Source: Streptomyces tanashiensis
GTDB lineage: Bacteria > Actinomycetota > Actinomycetes > Streptomycetales > Streptomycetaceae
Direction of reading: 5' to 3'
Assembly (NCBI RefSeq): GCF_014648895.1
Contig: NZ_BMRZ01000003.1
Location: 744,001 to 808,000, forward strand
Length of the DNA: 64,000 bases
This document shows positions 18,567-27,257 of this stretch, one piece after another. The translations under genes were made by a program, and so were the position numbers. Each line of letters starts with the position of its first letter. Positions within the stretch are counted from its first letter, which is position 1. The notes under the pieces were generated by a model. That model saw only the letters and a list, made by a program, of their open reading frames with translations. It was not told the origin of the DNA and ran no database searches.

Positions 18567-19415
18567 ATGGGGTGGACGGTCCTCTACATCGCGTTCGGCG
18601 TGGTCGCGCTGTGGCTGCTGGGGGAGGTGCTCCTCCAGTACAAGGCGCGGCTGCGCTGGCGCCTGCTCGCCTTCGGCGGCTTCCTCCTGGTGGTCCTGGG
18701 CGTCCTGCTGCCCTCGGTCCTCGTGATCGTCGCCGGAGCGGTCGCCTTCGCCGTCGGCCAGACCTATGTGACGCTCTCCTTCCGCCGCGGCTTCTCCACC
18801 GGCTGGGCGATCGGCGGCAGCCCCGGCGCCAGCCGCCGCCGCAAGGCCGCCCCGCAGGCCGAGGCCGGACCCACCCTGGAGGTCACCGAGCTCTCGTACG
18901 ACACGGTGGACGGCGCGTACGGCACGGAGGACGGGCCCGGTCACGACGGGCACCCGGAGACGGCCGCCGAGACGACCGCGGTCTACGAGCCGGAGCCGAT
19001 GCCCGACGACACCGGCCAGTACGGGATCTACGACACCACCGGCCAGCACACCGACGCCGGGTACGGGACGGGGTACGACCCCTACGCGTCCGCGTACCAG
19101 CAGCCCGGGTACGAGCAGAGCTCCTACGAGCAGCCCGCCTACCAGCAGCAGCCGGCCTACGACTACGGCGCCGCCGCCGGGCAGCAGCAGTACGCCGCGT
19201 ACTCCGACCCGTACATCGGCCCCGGCACCGACGGCCAGCAGTACGGCTCCTACTACGGCGACCCTTACGCCCCCTCGTACGCCTACGACACCCCGCCCGG
19301 CGGCGTCTGGGTCCCGCAGCAGCGCGACACCGAGCCGGCCCCGCAGCAGCCGCAGGCCCCGTACGGCTACGAGCAGCAGCCGCACCCCGACGACCAGCAG
19401 CAGTACCGCTACTAG
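18567..19415 (+). CDS. Membrane protein with long Tyr/Gln-rich tail (unknown function)
   Basis: The 282-residue product starts with two or three hydrophobic helices (about 4-24 and 33-65), then a basic segment (FRRGFSTGW...SRRRKAAP). From about residue 150 to the end it is low-complexity, rich in Tyr, Gln, Pro and Gly with repeated QQPGYEQ, YQQQPAY and QYGSYYGD-type units. I recognise no functional domain. The composition resembles disordered, self-associating tails. GTGGAGAGGGG provides the ribosome site for the ATG. It ends at a terminator hairpin shared with the convergent oxidoreductase gene. Confidence 0.8.
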   Translation: MGWTVLYIAFGVVALWLLGEVLLQYKARLRWRLLAFGGFLLVVLGVLLPSVLVIVAGAVAFAVGQTYVTLSFRRGFSTGWAIGGSPGASRRRKAAPQAEAGPTLEVTELSYDTVDGAYGTEDGPGHDGHPETAAETTAVYEPEPMPDDTGQYGIYDTTGQHTDAGYGTGYDPYASAYQQPGYEQSSYEQPAYQQQPAYDYGAAAGQQQYAAYSDPYIGPGTDGQQYGSYYGDPYAPSYAYDTPPGGVWVPQQRDTEPAPQQPQAPYGYEQQPHPDDQQQYRY

Positions 19416-19425
19416 GGCCGGTACC

Positions 19426-19452
19426 TCCGCGGCTCCTACTGGGAGCCGCGGA
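19426..19452. terminator. Bidirectional terminator between convergent genes
   Basis: TCCGCGGCTCC and GGAGCCGCGGA form a perfect 11-bp stem with a 5-nt loop. It overlaps the stop codon of the minus-strand oxidoreductase gene. Confidence 0.8.
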
Positions 19453-20869
19453 AGTCCGCGCCCTCCACGATGAGTCCGGCGACCAGCGCGCCCGACATGC
19501 CCGCGTGGGCGAGCCCGCCGCCCGGGTGCGACCAGCCGCCCGCGAAGTACAGGCCCGGCAGCGGGGAGCGGTTGGCGGCCGGCAGGAGCAGACCGCGCGC
19601 CCCGGCGAGCGCCGGCCCCGGCACCTCGGCGGCGCCCGTCTCCCGCAGGACGTCCTCCGGGGTGCGGACCTGCCGCCACAGCAGCCGCTCCGCGAGCCCC
19701 GGGACCGCCCGGCCGGCCGCCTCGGCCATCCGGTCGGCGAAGGGCTCCCAGTCCTGCCCGGGGGAGGTGCGCACGGTCGCCGTGACCGTCACCGACTCGT
19801 GGTCCCCGTCCGGGCGCAGCGCCGGGTCGTCCGGCCGCAGCACGGTCACGGTCGGCCGCCCGCCCTCCGCGTGCACGACCGTCCGGTGGACCGCGTCCGC
19901 CTCCCGGGGGCCGCGCAGGGCCAGACAGACCGTCACCCGGCCGGTCCCGGTCACCTGGTGGTGCGGCCAGTCGTCGCCGTGCTCCCACTCGACGACGTGG
20001 TCGCGGTAGAGCGAGGGCACCGGGGCCCCGGACACCACGTGGTCGGCCTCGACGGTCTCGCCGCCGGCCAGCCGGACGCCGGCCGCCCGGCCGTCCTTCT
20101 CCAGGACGTCCTCGACCGGCGTGTCGAACACGAACTCCACCCGCCGCTTCCGGCACCGCTCGTACACCGCGTCGGCGAGCGCCCGCAGGCCCCCGCCCAC
20201 GTACCAGCTGCCGAAGGTCTGCTCCATGTACGGCAGGACGGCGGCCGAGGCCGGGGCGGTCGCCGGGTCGAAGCCGTACGACCACGCGTACGCGTCGAGG
20301 AGGGCCGCGAGCCGGGGGTCGCGCAGCTCCCGCGTCCCGACCTGGGCGAGCGTCGTCGTCGGGCGGCGCAGCAGGCCCGCCTTCAGGGCCGGGTACGGCT
20401 CGCGGGCCAGCGGCGCCGGGTCGGCCGGCTGCGGCTCCTCCAGGAGCGGGCGCCGGGTCCGGTCCCAGGCCTCGCGGGCCCTCGTCAGGAAGTCGCCCCA
20501 GCGTTCGCCGGCCCCCGCGCCGAGTGCCGCGTCCAGGGCGGCGACCGTGCCGGCCCGGGAGGCGTTCGGCAGGTCGACGCGGGTGCCGTCGGCGAAGACG
20601 TGACGGGCCGCCGGGTCGACCTGCGTCAGCGAGACGCACTCCTCGAGCGGCTCCTTGCCGGTCTTCACGAACAGGTCCCGGTAGACGGCGGGCAGGTGCA
20701 GCAGCCCCGGACCGGTGTCGAAGGCGAAGCCGTCGCGCGCGAAGCGTCCGACCGCGCCGCCGTACGTCGACGTCTTCTCGTACACCGTCACCGTGTGTCC
20801 GGCGACCGCCAGCCGGGCCGCCGCCGCCATGGCGCCGAGTCCCGCGCCGATCACCACAATCCGTGCCAT
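19436..20869 (-). CDS. Phytoene-desaturase-like FAD oxidoreductase
   Basis: The 477-residue protein belongs to the NAD(P)/FAD-dependent CrtI-like family: N-terminal FAD motif (IVVIGAGLGAMAAAARLAVAGHTVTVYEK), the GGAVGRFARDGFAFDTGP signature, and the C-terminal GLYFAGGWSHPGGGLAHAGMSGALVAG that closes the FAD site. Family members desaturate or isomerise carotenoids and other polyenes, but no phytoene synthase or other crt gene is nearby, so its substrate is open. The ATG at 20869 starts directly at the FAD fold. The gene lies 53 bp downstream of the DUF4126 gene in the same direction. Confidence 0.87.
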   Translation of the reverse strand: MARIVVIGAGLGAMAAAARLAVAGHTVTVYEKTSTYGGAVGRFARDGFAFDTGPGLLHLPAVYRDLFVKTGKEPLEECVSLTQVDPAARHVFADGTRVDLPNASRAGTVAALDAALGAGAGERWGDFLTRAREAWDRTRRPLLEEPQPADPAPLAREPYPALKAGLLRRPTTTLAQVGTRELRDPRLAALLDAYAWSYGFDPATAPASAAVLPYMEQTFGSWYVGGGLRALADAVYERCRKRRVEFVFDTPVEDVLEKDGRAAGVRLAGGETVEADHVVSGAPVPSLYRDHVVEWEHGDDWPHHQVTGTGRVTVCLALRGPREADAVHRTVVHAEGGRPTVTVLRPDDPALRPDGDHESVTVTATVRTSPGQDWEPFADRMAEAAGRAVPGLAERLLWRQVRTPEDVLRETGAAEVPGPALAGARGLLLPAANRSPLPGLYFAGGWSHPGGGLAHAGMSGALVAGLIVEGADFRGSQ

Positions 20870-20922
20870 GCGGGCGAGCCTATCCGGCGCCCCCGGCACG
20901 GGCCGAAGCCCGGGGCGGGGGG

Positions 20923-21570
20923 TCAGAAGTGGTCGGATCCGTCGTCCGGAGGGGCCTGCGCCCGTGGACGCGTCCCCAGGGCCGCGAGCCGTTTCTCCTC
21001 CCGGCGCTGGGACCAGCGCCGCCAGCCGCGGCGGATCTGCTTGGCCAGGAAGACCAGTATCGCCAGACCCGCCACGAGCAGGACGGCCGCGATGGTCGCC
21101 GCCGCCACCGGATGGAAGACCGCGAAGGTGACGATCGCCGCCACTCCGAGATCCTCCGCCAGGCTCAGTCCGATGTTCGAGAACGGCTCCGGCGAGGTGT
21201 TGACCGCCATCCTCGTCCCGGCCTTGACGAAGTGACTGAGCAAGGCCGTCGAACCGCCGACCGCGGCCGCCGCCAGCTCCGGCAGCGAACCGTTCTGCCC
21301 GGCGAGCAGGGCGCCGACCACGGCCCCCGCGATCGGCCGGATCACCGTGTGGACGGAGTCCCATATCGAGTCGACGTACGGAATCTTGTCCGCCACCGCC
21401 TCGCACAGGAACAGCACGCCCGCCGCGACGAGGACATCGGTGCGCTGCAGCGACTCGGGCACCTCGTCGGTCAGCCCGGTCGCGCCGAAGACGCCGAACA
21501 GCAGGACCACCGCGTACGCGTTGATCCCGCTCGCCCAGCCGCTGGTGAACACCAGGGGGAGTACGGACAC
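20923..21570 (-). CDS. DUF4126 family membrane protein
   Basis: The 215-residue product has about five hydrophobic helices and the DUF4126 features (VFTSGWASGINAYAVVLLFG, an EAVADKIPYVDSIWD loop, and the GGSTALLSHFVKAGTR region), then a basic tail (RRGWRRWSQRREEKR). Its function is unknown. The GTG at 21570 begins at the conserved family start. TACGAT ends 7 nt upstream and no ribosome site is seen, so a leaderless transcript is likely. Confidence 0.83.
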   Translation of the reverse strand: MSVLPLVFTSGWASGINAYAVVLLFGVFGATGLTDEVPESLQRTDVLVAAGVLFLCEAVADKIPYVDSIWDSVHTVIRPIAGAVVGALLAGQNGSLPELAAAAVGGSTALLSHFVKAGTRMAVNTSPEPFSNIGLSLAEDLGVAAIVTFAVFHPVAAATIAAVLLVAGLAILVFLAKQIRRGWRRWSQRREEKRLAALGTRPRAQAPPDDGSDHF

Positions 21571-21752
21571 GCCCGCGATCGTAACCAGGACTGAGTATCC
21601 GTACCTAGGGGTCGAGATGAGTAGGTGCGCGGATGGGGCGGGACGCGCCCGGAGGAGAGAGTGGAGCCCACGGAAGGGGCGCGGCTCCGGTACCGCCGGC
21701 ACGGGGCTGCGGAACGGGGCCGCGCACCTGCCGGCACGGGGGTGCGAGGAAA

Positions 21753-21803
21753 GACGCCGGTGCGGCGAGGCTCGGGGGGATCGAGCCTCGCCGCACCGGC
21801 GTC
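21753..21803 (-). terminator. Strong terminator after the tetR gene
   Basis: A perfect 22-bp stem with a 7-nt loop (arms 21753-21774 and 21782-21803) lies 19 bp beyond the tetR stop codon. The rest of the gap between 21571 and 21822 shows no gene. Confidence 0.9.
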
Positions 21804-21822
21804 TCGCGTGTCCGTGTCCGTG

Positions 21823-22431
21823 TCAGCGGCCGCCGACGCGGCCGTGCAGCAGGCGGGAGAGCGCCGCGTGCACGTCGTCGAGCGAGCGCTCGCTCTGGAA
21901 GGCCTGCCAGTCGAGGGCCGCGACGAGCACCATCCCGACCAGCGCCGCCGCCGTCAGCTGGACGTCGATCTCCTCGCTCAGCTCACCGGCCGCGACCGCC
22001 TCGCGCAGCACCCCCTCGACCACCGCGACGGCCTCCTGGCGCACCACCAGGAGCGTGGAGTTCCAGGCCCGGTTGGTGCGCCAGAGCTCGGCGACGTACA
22101 GCTGGGTGAAGGCCGGGTAGCGGTCGATGAAGACGAGGCCCGCCCGGATCATCGCGTCCAGCGCGTCGACCCGGCTCCCGCCGCGCTCGGCGGTCTCCTC
22201 GGCCGCCGAGCGCAGGGAGGCGGTGAGCAGCGACACCCCGTGGCGCAGCAGCTCCTCGAAGAGCTCGGTCTTGCTCTTGAAGTTGTAGTAGACCGTGCCC
22301 TTGGCCACGCCGGCCCGCTCGGCGATCTCGTCCACCGTCGTCGCGGAGAAGCCCTGCTCCGCGATGAGGGTGACGGCCGCCTCGTAGAGCTTCGTGCGTG
22401 TGGCCTGGCGTCGGGTGCTGCTGCTGTCCAT
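21823..22431 (-). CDS. TetR-family transcriptional regulator
   Basis: The 202-residue protein has an N-terminal TetR helix-turn-helix (LYEAAVTLIAEQGFSATTVDEIAERAGVAKGTVYYNF split over residues about 15-50) and an alpha-helical ligand-binding domain. It is the last gene of a three-gene minus-strand operon with the ABC ATPase and the YhgE/Pip permease; such regulators usually repress the operon and respond to its cargo. A palindrome at the operon promoter (25461-25474) fits that role. The ATG 22431 is preferred over GTG 22446, which lacks a ribosome site. Confidence 0.92.
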   Translation of the reverse strand: MDSSSTRRQATRTKLYEAAVTLIAEQGFSATTVDEIAERAGVAKGTVYYNFKSKTELFEELLRHGVSLLTASLRSAAEETAERGGSRVDALDAMIRAGLVFIDRYPAFTQLYVAELWRTNRAWNSTLLVVRQEAVAVVEGVLREAVAAGELSEEIDVQLTAAALVGMVLVAALDWQAFQSERSLDDVHAALSRLLHGRVGGR

Positions 22432-22450
22432 GGCGTCGATTCTCACAGGT

Positions 22451-24550
22451 TCAGAGCGACAGTTCGGGGTGGAGCCGGTCGAGCGTCCACACCTGCTTCT
22501 TGCGCGCCGAGACGGCGGTCAGGGCCAGGGCGCCGACGGTGAAGGCCGCGAGGACCGCGCAGGCCTGCCAGACCGGTCCGGTCCCGCCGCCCGTGATCAG
22601 CCGGCGCAGCGCCTCGACCACGTAGCTCATCGGCAGGTAGGGGTGCACGGCGTTGAAGAAGGCCGGGCTGGTCTGGACGGGATACGTGCCGCCCGCCGAG
22701 GTCAGCTGGAGCATCAGGAACGCGAGCACCAGGATCCGGCCCGCCGCGCCGAAGCGGGCGTTCAGCCACTGGATGATCGCGGCGAAGCAGCAGGTGACCA
22801 GGGCGAGGAAGCCGACCGTGCCGGCGGCCCGGGCCATCTGGAGGCCGAGGCCCCAGTGCAGGACCGACATCAGGGCCCCGACCTGGAGGATGCCGATCGC
22901 CGCCACCGGCAGCCAGCCCGCCAGCGCGATCCGCCAGGCGGAACCGCCCGCGGCGAGGGCGCGGCGGTTGAGCGGCTGGATGATCATGTACGCGACCATC
23001 GCGCCGACCCAGAGGGAGAGCGGGATGAAGTACGGGGCGAATCCGGTGCCGTAGTTCGGCGCCTTGTGCAGGGACTGGGAGGCCAGCTTCACCGGGTCGG
23101 CCATGACCTCCGTACGCCGGTCGCGGTCCCCCTCGTCGTAGTCGGGGATCTGGTCGACCCCGTCCTTGAGGCCGGTGGCGAGGGTGCCGGAGCCGTCGGC
23201 CAGCTTGAACAGGCCGCCGTCCAGGTCGCCCGCGCCCTTCTTGAGCTTGCCGACACCGGTGTCGAGGCTGACCGAACCGGCCTTCGCCTCGGTGATGCCG
23301 GTGTGCAGCCGGTCCGCGCCCGCCGCGACCTTCTTGGCGCCCGCGTTGAGCTCGTTGATCTTCCGGATGGCGCCCTCGACGTCCTCGTCGAGGTGCGGGG
23401 CGCGGGCGGCCAGCTCGTCGGCCTGCTTCACGAGCTTGGCCAGGCGGGCGTCCAGGGTCTTCAGGTCGTCGGTCTGGCCCTTGGTGAGCTCGTGCACGTC
23501 GTCGGCGATCGTGGCCACGTCGCCGGCGGTCACCGACGCCTTCTTGAGCTTCTCGCAGATCTTCGGGTCGAGCGGCGGGACGGTGGCGGGGGCCTCCACG
23601 CAGACCTCGCGGTGGATCCGGCCGAGGTCCTCGTCGGCCTTGTGGGCGGCGCTGCGGACCAGCGGCGCGCGCTTCACCAGGTCGTCCAGGTTGTGGCGGG
23701 CGGCCGTGGCCGAGTCGGAGACGAGCCGGGCGGTGTCGCGGATGGACTTGCCGTTGTTCGCCAGGTACGGCCGGACCTTGTCCGCGGTGCCGTTCACCTT
23801 GTCGGCCAGGGCCTGCGTGCCGTTCGCGACCTTGCGGGAGCCGCCCTCCAGGTCCTTGGCGCCTTTGTCGAGCTTCTTCAGGCCGGCGGCCAGGTCGCCG
23901 CTGCCCGCCTTGGCGTCCGTGAGGCCCTCCGACAGGCTCTTGGAGCCCTTCTTCGCCTTGTCCACGCCCTGCTTGAGGTCGGCCGCGCCCTTGGCGGCCT
24001 TCGCGGTGGCGTCGTGGATGTCGGAGAAGGAGATGAAGATCTTGTCGAGGAAGGTGCGCGAGGACTTCGTGGAGGCCGCGGTGCGCACCTCGGAGAAGAC
24101 CGTGCGGGAGATCTGGCCGACGATGTAGTTGTTGGCGTCGTTCGTCCGCACCTGGAGCGCGCCGGTCTCGGGGGAGTCGCCGGAGCTGGAGGCGATGCGG
24201 GTGCTGAAGTCGCCGGGCATGGTCAGGGACAGGTAGTACGTCCCGTCCTCCACGCCCGCGCGTGCCTCGGCGTCGCTCACCCGGTGCCACTCGAAGGTCT
24301 CGCTCTCCAGGAGCCCCTCGGTGATGTCGGCGCCGGCGTTGATCTTCTTGCCGCCGGTGGTGGCACCCCGGTCCTCGTTGACGAGGGCGACGGGGATCTT
24401 GTCGAGCCTGCTGTACGGATCCCAGAACGAGTACAGGTACAGGGCGCCGTACAGCAGGGGCAGCAGCAGGATCGCGACGAGCGCGGCGCGCGGCAGCTTT
24501 CCCCTGCCGAAGCGCTTCAGCTCAAGCGCGGCCAGTTTCGGCGAGCGCAT
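22451..24550 (-). CDS. YhgE/Pip-type ABC-2 family membrane protein
   Basis: The 699-residue protein has one N-terminal transmembrane helix (LVAILLLPLLYGALYLYSFWDPY), a long extracytoplasmic region (about 60-480) dominated by coiled-coil-like heptads with many GxxxL(A/S)xGL units, and about six C-terminal helices ending near residue 680. This layout matches the YhgE/Pip (phage infection protein) family, related to ABC-2 permeases and to parts of type VII-like export systems. It starts 29 bp inside the end of the ATPase gene, so the two are translationally coupled and probably form one transporter. Cargo is unknown. Confidence 0.88.
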   Translation of the reverse strand: MRSPKLAALELKRFGRGKLPRAALVAILLLPLLYGALYLYSFWDPYSRLDKIPVALVNEDRGATTGGKKINAGADITEGLLESETFEWHRVSDAEARAGVEDGTYYLSLTMPGDFSTRIASSSGDSPETGALQVRTNDANNYIVGQISRTVFSEVRTAASTKSSRTFLDKIFISFSDIHDATAKAAKGAADLKQGVDKAKKGSKSLSEGLTDAKAGSGDLAAGLKKLDKGAKDLEGGSRKVANGTQALADKVNGTADKVRPYLANNGKSIRDTARLVSDSATAARHNLDDLVKRAPLVRSAAHKADEDLGRIHREVCVEAPATVPPLDPKICEKLKKASVTAGDVATIADDVHELTKGQTDDLKTLDARLAKLVKQADELAARAPHLDEDVEGAIRKINELNAGAKKVAAGADRLHTGITEAKAGSVSLDTGVGKLKKGAGDLDGGLFKLADGSGTLATGLKDGVDQIPDYDEGDRDRRTEVMADPVKLASQSLHKAPNYGTGFAPYFIPLSLWVGAMVAYMIIQPLNRRALAAGGSAWRIALAGWLPVAAIGILQVGALMSVLHWGLGLQMARAAGTVGFLALVTCCFAAIIQWLNARFGAAGRILVLAFLMLQLTSAGGTYPVQTSPAFFNAVHPYLPMSYVVEALRRLITGGGTGPVWQACAVLAAFTVGALALTAVSARKKQVWTLDRLHPELSL

Positions 24551-25448
24551 CGGCCGCCCCCTCCTCGGTCGTGGCGTCGGTGGTGTCCCCGGTCGCCGTC
24601 TCCCCGACGGCGGGCCGGTCGGCGGCGGTGCCGCCGGGTGCGGTGTCCTCGGCGGCCGCTTCCCGGGCGCCGGTGTCCTCGGCGGCCGTTTCCCCGGCGC
24701 CGGGGTCTGCGGCGGGGCTCCCGCCGGAGAGCGTCGTGATGCGCAGGGCGTCCTCGGGGGCCTCGCTGCAGACGGCGAGGACCGTCGTCCCGGACGCGGC
24801 CAGCGAGCGCAGCAGCGCCCAGGCCTCGGCGCGGTCGGCGTCCGAGAGCTTCATGTCCGTGTCGTCCAGGGCGAGCAGCCGCGGGCGGCCGATCAGGGCG
24901 AGGGCGATCGAGAGCCGCAGCGCCTCCAGGCGCTCCAGGTCCCGTACGGAGGTCCGCTCGCCCTTCGGCAGGGCGTCGAGGTCCAGACCCGCGGCCCGTA
25001 CGGCCTCGTCGATCCGGGTCCTGGCCGTCGCGGCCCGCTCGGCGGGGCGCCGCAGCAGCGCCCGTACGGAACCGTCGTAGCGGCGCTGGAGCAGGGCCCG
25101 CTCGCGCAGGTGCTCGGCGACGGTGAAGGCGGGGTCGAGCTCACTGACGCCCGGGACCTGGCCGAGCGCGCTGATCCGGCGCACGGCGGCCATCCTGCGG
25201 GGCAGGGGGAGGCCGCCGACCTCGGCGTGCCCCTCCTTGGTCCGCATCCGGCCGGTGAGCGCCAGCAGCAGACAGGTGCGCCCGGAGCCCGAAGGGCCCT
25301 CGATCGCCACCAGCGTGCCGGGCTCGGCGCGGAAGGAGACCTCCCGGAAGGCCCAGCCGCGCGGTCCCTTCAGTCCGAAGCCGTCCGCGACGACGGCGGC
25401 GCCGTGCGGCTGCTCCTCGGTTTCCGTGCCCACGGACTCACCCCCCAT
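24522..25448 (-). CDS. Degenerate ABC transporter ATP-binding protein
   Basis: The 308-residue protein has the ABC ATPase fold, but key positions are altered: the Walker A reads GPSGSGRT (residues 51-58, Lys replaced by Arg), the signature region reads TSVRDLERLEAL in place of LSGGQ-like, and the Walker B reads LLALDDTD (catalytic Glu replaced by Asp). It may bind but poorly hydrolyse ATP. The last 80 residues are a low-complexity Ala/Glu/Thr/Gly tail with repeats such as ETAAEDTGA and EAAAEDTA. The ATG at 25448 sits close to AAGGGG; GTG 25433 is an alternative with better spacing. Confidence 0.85.
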   Translation of the reverse strand: MGGESVGTETEEQPHGAAVVADGFGLKGPRGWAFREVSFRAEPGTLVAIEGPSGSGRTCLLLALTGRMRTKEGHAEVGGLPLPRRMAAVRRISALGQVPGVSELDPAFTVAEHLRERALLQRRYDGSVRALLRRPAERAATARTRIDEAVRAAGLDLDALPKGERTSVRDLERLEALRLSIALALIGRPRLLALDDTDMKLSDADRAEAWALLRSLAASGTTVLAVCSEAPEDALRITTLSGGSPAADPGAGETAAEDTGAREAAAEDTAPGGTAADRPAVGETATGDTTDATTEEGAADALAETGRA

Positions 25449-25460
25449 TCCCCTTTTTGA

Positions 25461-25474
25461 ACTGACCAGTCAGT
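25461..25474 (-). promoter_or_regulatory. TetR-type operator candidate for the ABC/tetR operon
   Basis: ACTGAC CA GTCAGT is a perfect 6-2-6 palindrome placed 12 bp upstream of the ATPase ATG. On the minus strand it directly follows TTTTGC, a possible -35 region. The TetR gene ending this operon is the obvious candidate repressor. Confidence 0.6.
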
Positions 25475-25595
25475 GCAAAAGTTACCCCCGGGTTGGGTTT
25501 CAGGCAAAACCCCAGGTCAGCGCGATTGTCAGTGGGGCGCGGCAGGATGAACACAGACGGCCACAGAGCCGTCACGCGACGACAGGAGGCTCGTC

Positions 25596-26129
25596 ATGGC
25601 CGGCCCTTCCGCAGCAGCCACGCCCCGCCGCCGTCCCACCCCCGGGGAGGCGGGACCCGTGTCCGACGTCCACCCCGTCCCGCGCCGCTCCGCGGCCCCG
25701 CCCGCCGCCCTCGAACTCCTCGCCAAGTCCCGCGCCGGACTCGCCGAGGCCGCGCTCCTCGACCGTCCCCACGAGCGGTACGCCACCGCGCACCGCGCCG
25801 CCCTGCGCGCCGCGGCCGCCGTCCTCGCCGCCCGCGGCAGGCCCGAGACCGGCCCCCGCCGCCGGCAGCGGATACGGAGCGCCTGGGAGCTCCTCGCCGA
25901 GCTGGCGCCCGAGCTGACCGAGTGGAGCGCCCTCTTCGCCGCCGGCGCCCCGCGCAGAGCCCGCGCCGAGGCGGGGATCAGCGGCGCGGCCACCCGCCGC
26001 GAGGCCGACGACCTGCTCAGGGACGCCGCGCACTTCCTGCGCCTGGTCGAGCGGCTGCTCGCGCTCCAGCCGGTGCGGCCCCGCCGGCCCGGGGACGACG
26101 AGCCCCCGGCCGACGAGTCCGGAGGATGA
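25596..26129 (+). CDS. SAV_6107-type HEPN domain protein
   Basis: The 177-residue helical protein resembles the actinobacterial SAV_6107 HEPN family: an N-terminal disordered Pro/Ala/Arg region, then helices ALELLAKSRAGLAEAALLDRPHERYATAHRAAL and a conserved C-terminal helix DDLLRDAAHFLRLVERLL. I do not see the RxxxxH ribonuclease motif, so catalytic activity is doubtful. GGAGG lies 8 nt before the ATG. It is followed by a methyltransferase gene 67 bp later in the same direction. Confidence 0.75.
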   Translation: MAGPSAAATPRRRPTPGEAGPVSDVHPVPRRSAAPPAALELLAKSRAGLAEAALLDRPHERYATAHRAALRAAAAVLAARGRPETGPRRRQRIRSAWELLAELAPELTEWSALFAAGAPRRARAEAGISGAATRREADDLLRDAAHFLRLVERLLALQPVRPRRPGDDEPPADESGG

Positions 26130-26196
26130 TCCGAAAGGCGGGGGCGAGGCCATAGGGTGGGGAGCGTCCGTACCCGTCACCGAGGAGTCAACAGCC

Positions 26197-26985
26197 GTGC
26201 CGGACCCTTCCGCTGTCTTCGGCCGCGAGGCGTCGTCGCGTCCCTCGCGCGCCTCCCTGCGTACCGCCGTCGTCTGGGACGTCCTCAAAGACGCCCTGGA
26301 CCGCCGGGTCGAGGCCACCGGGAAGGACAGCCTCGACGTCCTCGACACGGGCGGCGGCTCCGGGAACTTCGCGGTGCCGGTGGCCCGCCTCGGCCACCGG
26401 GTCACCGTCGTCGACCCCAGCCCCAACGCGCTCTTCGCGCTGGAGCGCCGGGCCGCCGAGGCCGGTGTCGCCGACCTCGTCACCGGCGTCCAGGGAGACA
26501 TCCGCGGCCTCTTCGACGTGGTCGGCCGCGAGGAGTACGACACCGTCCTCTGCCACGGCGTCCTGGAGTACGTCGACGACCCCGCCGAAGGCGTGCGGAA
26601 CGCGGCCGCCGCGCTCCGCCCCGCCGGCAGCCTCAGCCTGCTCGCCGCCGGGGTCGGCGGCGCCGTCCTGGCCCGCGCCCTCGCCGGCCACTTCACCGAG
26701 GCCCGCCACGCGCTCGACGACCCCGCGGGCCGCTGGGGCGCCGGCGACCCCGTGCCCCGCCGCTTCACCGCCGAGCAGCTCACCGAGCTCGCCGACGGCG
26801 CCGGACTCCAGGTCGGCTCCGTCCACGGCGTCCGGGTCTTCGCCGACCTGGTCCCCGGCGTCCTCGTCGACACCGAGCCCGGGGCCGCCGAGGCCCTGCT
26901 GAAGCTGGAGGCGGCCGCGGCCGAGCTGTCCTCCTTCCACGCCATCGCCACGCAGCTGCACGTTCTCGGCGAGAAGCGGGCCTGA
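26197..26985 (+). CDS. SAM-dependent class I methyltransferase
   Basis: The 262-residue protein shows the Rossmann-fold SAM site: LDVLDTGGGSGNFAVPVARLG (motif I), VTVVDPSPNALFALERRA (acidic end of beta-2), VQGDIRGL (motif II) and DTVLCHGVLEYVDDP (motif III/IV). Its substrate cannot be inferred. The GTG is preceded by GAGGAG. The C-terminal region (RRFTAEQLTELADGAGLQVGSVHGVRVFADLVPG) resembles small-molecule methyltransferases more than rRNA enzymes. Confidence 0.88.
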   Translation: MPDPSAVFGREASSRPSRASLRTAVVWDVLKDALDRRVEATGKDSLDVLDTGGGSGNFAVPVARLGHRVTVVDPSPNALFALERRAAEAGVADLVTGVQGDIRGLFDVVGREEYDTVLCHGVLEYVDDPAEGVRNAAAALRPAGSLSLLAAGVGGAVLARALAGHFTEARHALDDPAGRWGAGDPVPRRFTAEQLTELADGAGLQVGSVHGVRVFADLVPGVLVDTEPGAAEALLKLEAAAAELSSFHAIATQLHVLGEKRA

Positions 26986-27257
26986 TCAGGAGGGTCACCC
27001 GTTCGGCGGTGCGGGCCACGGTGCGCCATGGAGTACGCCACAGCCCGCCCCATGACGGGCTCCGCCCCGTATGATCGGGGGACACCATCCGGCATGACGG
27101 ACAAGGGGCTGGGGAATCAACGCCTCAGCAACCGATCCGCATGGCGGCCCGGATTGGCTATTCGGCATTGAGGGCGGGTTTCACGGGGGCGATTCCCTGC
27201 CTATCCTGAAAGGGCCGCAAACCGGTCGCCCCCGCGACCGACGACTAGGAGGACTCC
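26986..27257. other. Intergenic region, no assigned gene
   Basis: This 272-bp stretch holds a possible -10 (TATGAT, 27070-27075), a 25-codon frame at 27094-27171 with no recognisable product, and nearer the DUF3040 gene the pair TTCACG/TATCCT with 16-bp spacing, a plausible promoter for that gene. I see no RNA gene. Confidence 0.4.

Noticed and set aside
22371..22446. tetR starting at the GTG 22446
   Set aside because: There is no ribosome site, and the conserved TetR N-terminus fits the ATG at 22431 better.
27094..27171. 25-codon open frame between the methyltransferase and DUF3040 genes
   Set aside because: No ribosome site, no recognisable peptide and no conservation information.
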